Assembly (NCBI GenBank): GCA_964531165.1
Contig: CAZHEA010000053.1
Span: 1-23,123, forward strand
Source: SZUA-229 sp964531165
GTDB lineage: Bacteria > Pseudomonadota > Gammaproteobacteria > SZUA-229
DNA: 23,123 nucleotides
Reading direction: 5' to 3'
Position 1 is the stretch's first letter; each line of letters starts with the position of its first letter. Below the pieces are notes generated by a model. It did no database searches, had not been told where the DNA came from, and saw only the letters and a list, made by a program, of their open reading frames with translations. Shown here one piece after another: positions 23,114 to 23,123 of this stretch. The translations under genes were made by a program, and so were the position numbers.

Positions 23114-23123
23114 TGAAAAGAGT
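23113..23123 (+). CDS. Start of the next gene, probably the second APE ketosynthase (cut by window)
   Basis: An ATG overlaps the apeQ stop codon by one base (TAATG) and is followed by AAA AGA GT before the window ends, reading Met-Lys-Arg. In characterised APE clusters apeQ is followed by the homodimeric ketosynthase gene apeR, and a Met-Lys-Arg start is common for such enzymes. Only three codons are visible, so this rests on context. Confidence 0.5.

Noticed and set aside
1..23123. CRISPR arrays, insertion sequences, integrases, tRNA or rRNA genes
   Set aside because: None seen: no regularly spaced direct repeats, no transposase-like frames and no tRNA-like folds recognised on either strand.

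Overview
The window looks like a chromosomal segment of an AT-leaning gammaproteobacterium. Support comes from a NIF3-family gene, a DegS/AlgW-type periplasmic protease and hisC lying side by side (a neighbourhood familiar from pseudomonads and relatives), a sigma-32-type heat-shock promoter, several Sec/lipoprotein genes of an outer-membrane organism, and a complete-looking proteobacterial aryl polyene (APE) locus. The genus cannot be fixed from the sequence.

Left part (1-7650), housekeeping and envelope genes: NIF3-like protein (351-1112, minus); DegS/AlgW-like protease (1145-2248, plus), whose start codon is only 32 bases from that of the divergent NIF3 gene; hisC (2359-3483, minus), convergent with the protease; an Hsp20 chaperone (3908-4339) behind a good sigma-32 promoter match; a perfect-stem bidirectional terminator (4367-4403); a BamE/SmpA-like lipoprotein (4439-5026, minus). 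Then comes a three-gene minus-strand operon: a tiny DUF4266-like lipoprotein ending in Gly-Cys-Gly-Cys-Asn, a DUF3570-like outer-membrane barrel, and an alpha/beta-hydrolase lipoprotein.

Right part (7981-23123): one tight plus-strand run of 18 genes, the last cut by the window edge. Gaps are at most about 22 bases and many genes overlap. It is an APE pigment cluster, a type II polyketide/fatty-acid-like system. The order follows the apeC-to-apeR order of characterised APE clusters: chain-length factor, PlsC-like acyltransferase, two acyl carrier proteins, COG4648 membrane protein, aryl-acid ligase fused to a dehydratase, GT2 glycosyltransferase, LpxL-like acyltransferase, MIO ammonia-lyase, thioesterase, LolA-like carrier, MMPL exporter, methyltransferase, DUF3261 lipoprotein, ketosynthase, dehydratase, ketoreductase and the first codons of a second ketosynthase.

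How it likely works: the ammonia-lyase (if it acts on an aromatic amino acid) and the ligase supply an aryl starter to an ACP. ApeO/ApeC extend it, ApeQ reduces, and ApeI/ApeP dehydrate, giving a conjugated polyene. The methyltransferase decorates the aryl head. ApeD, the GT2 and the LpxL-like enzyme probably attach the polyene to a lipid or sugar carrier, and the MMPL, LolA-like and DUF3261 proteins move it to the outer membrane.

The most interesting departures are the apeH-apeI fusion, the separate GT2 and acyltransferase genes, an unusual Phe-His selectivity dyad in the ammonia-lyase, a 56-base overlap of apeD with apeE, and the uncharacterised DUF4266/DUF3570/hydrolase operon diverging from the APE operon across a 330-base gap.
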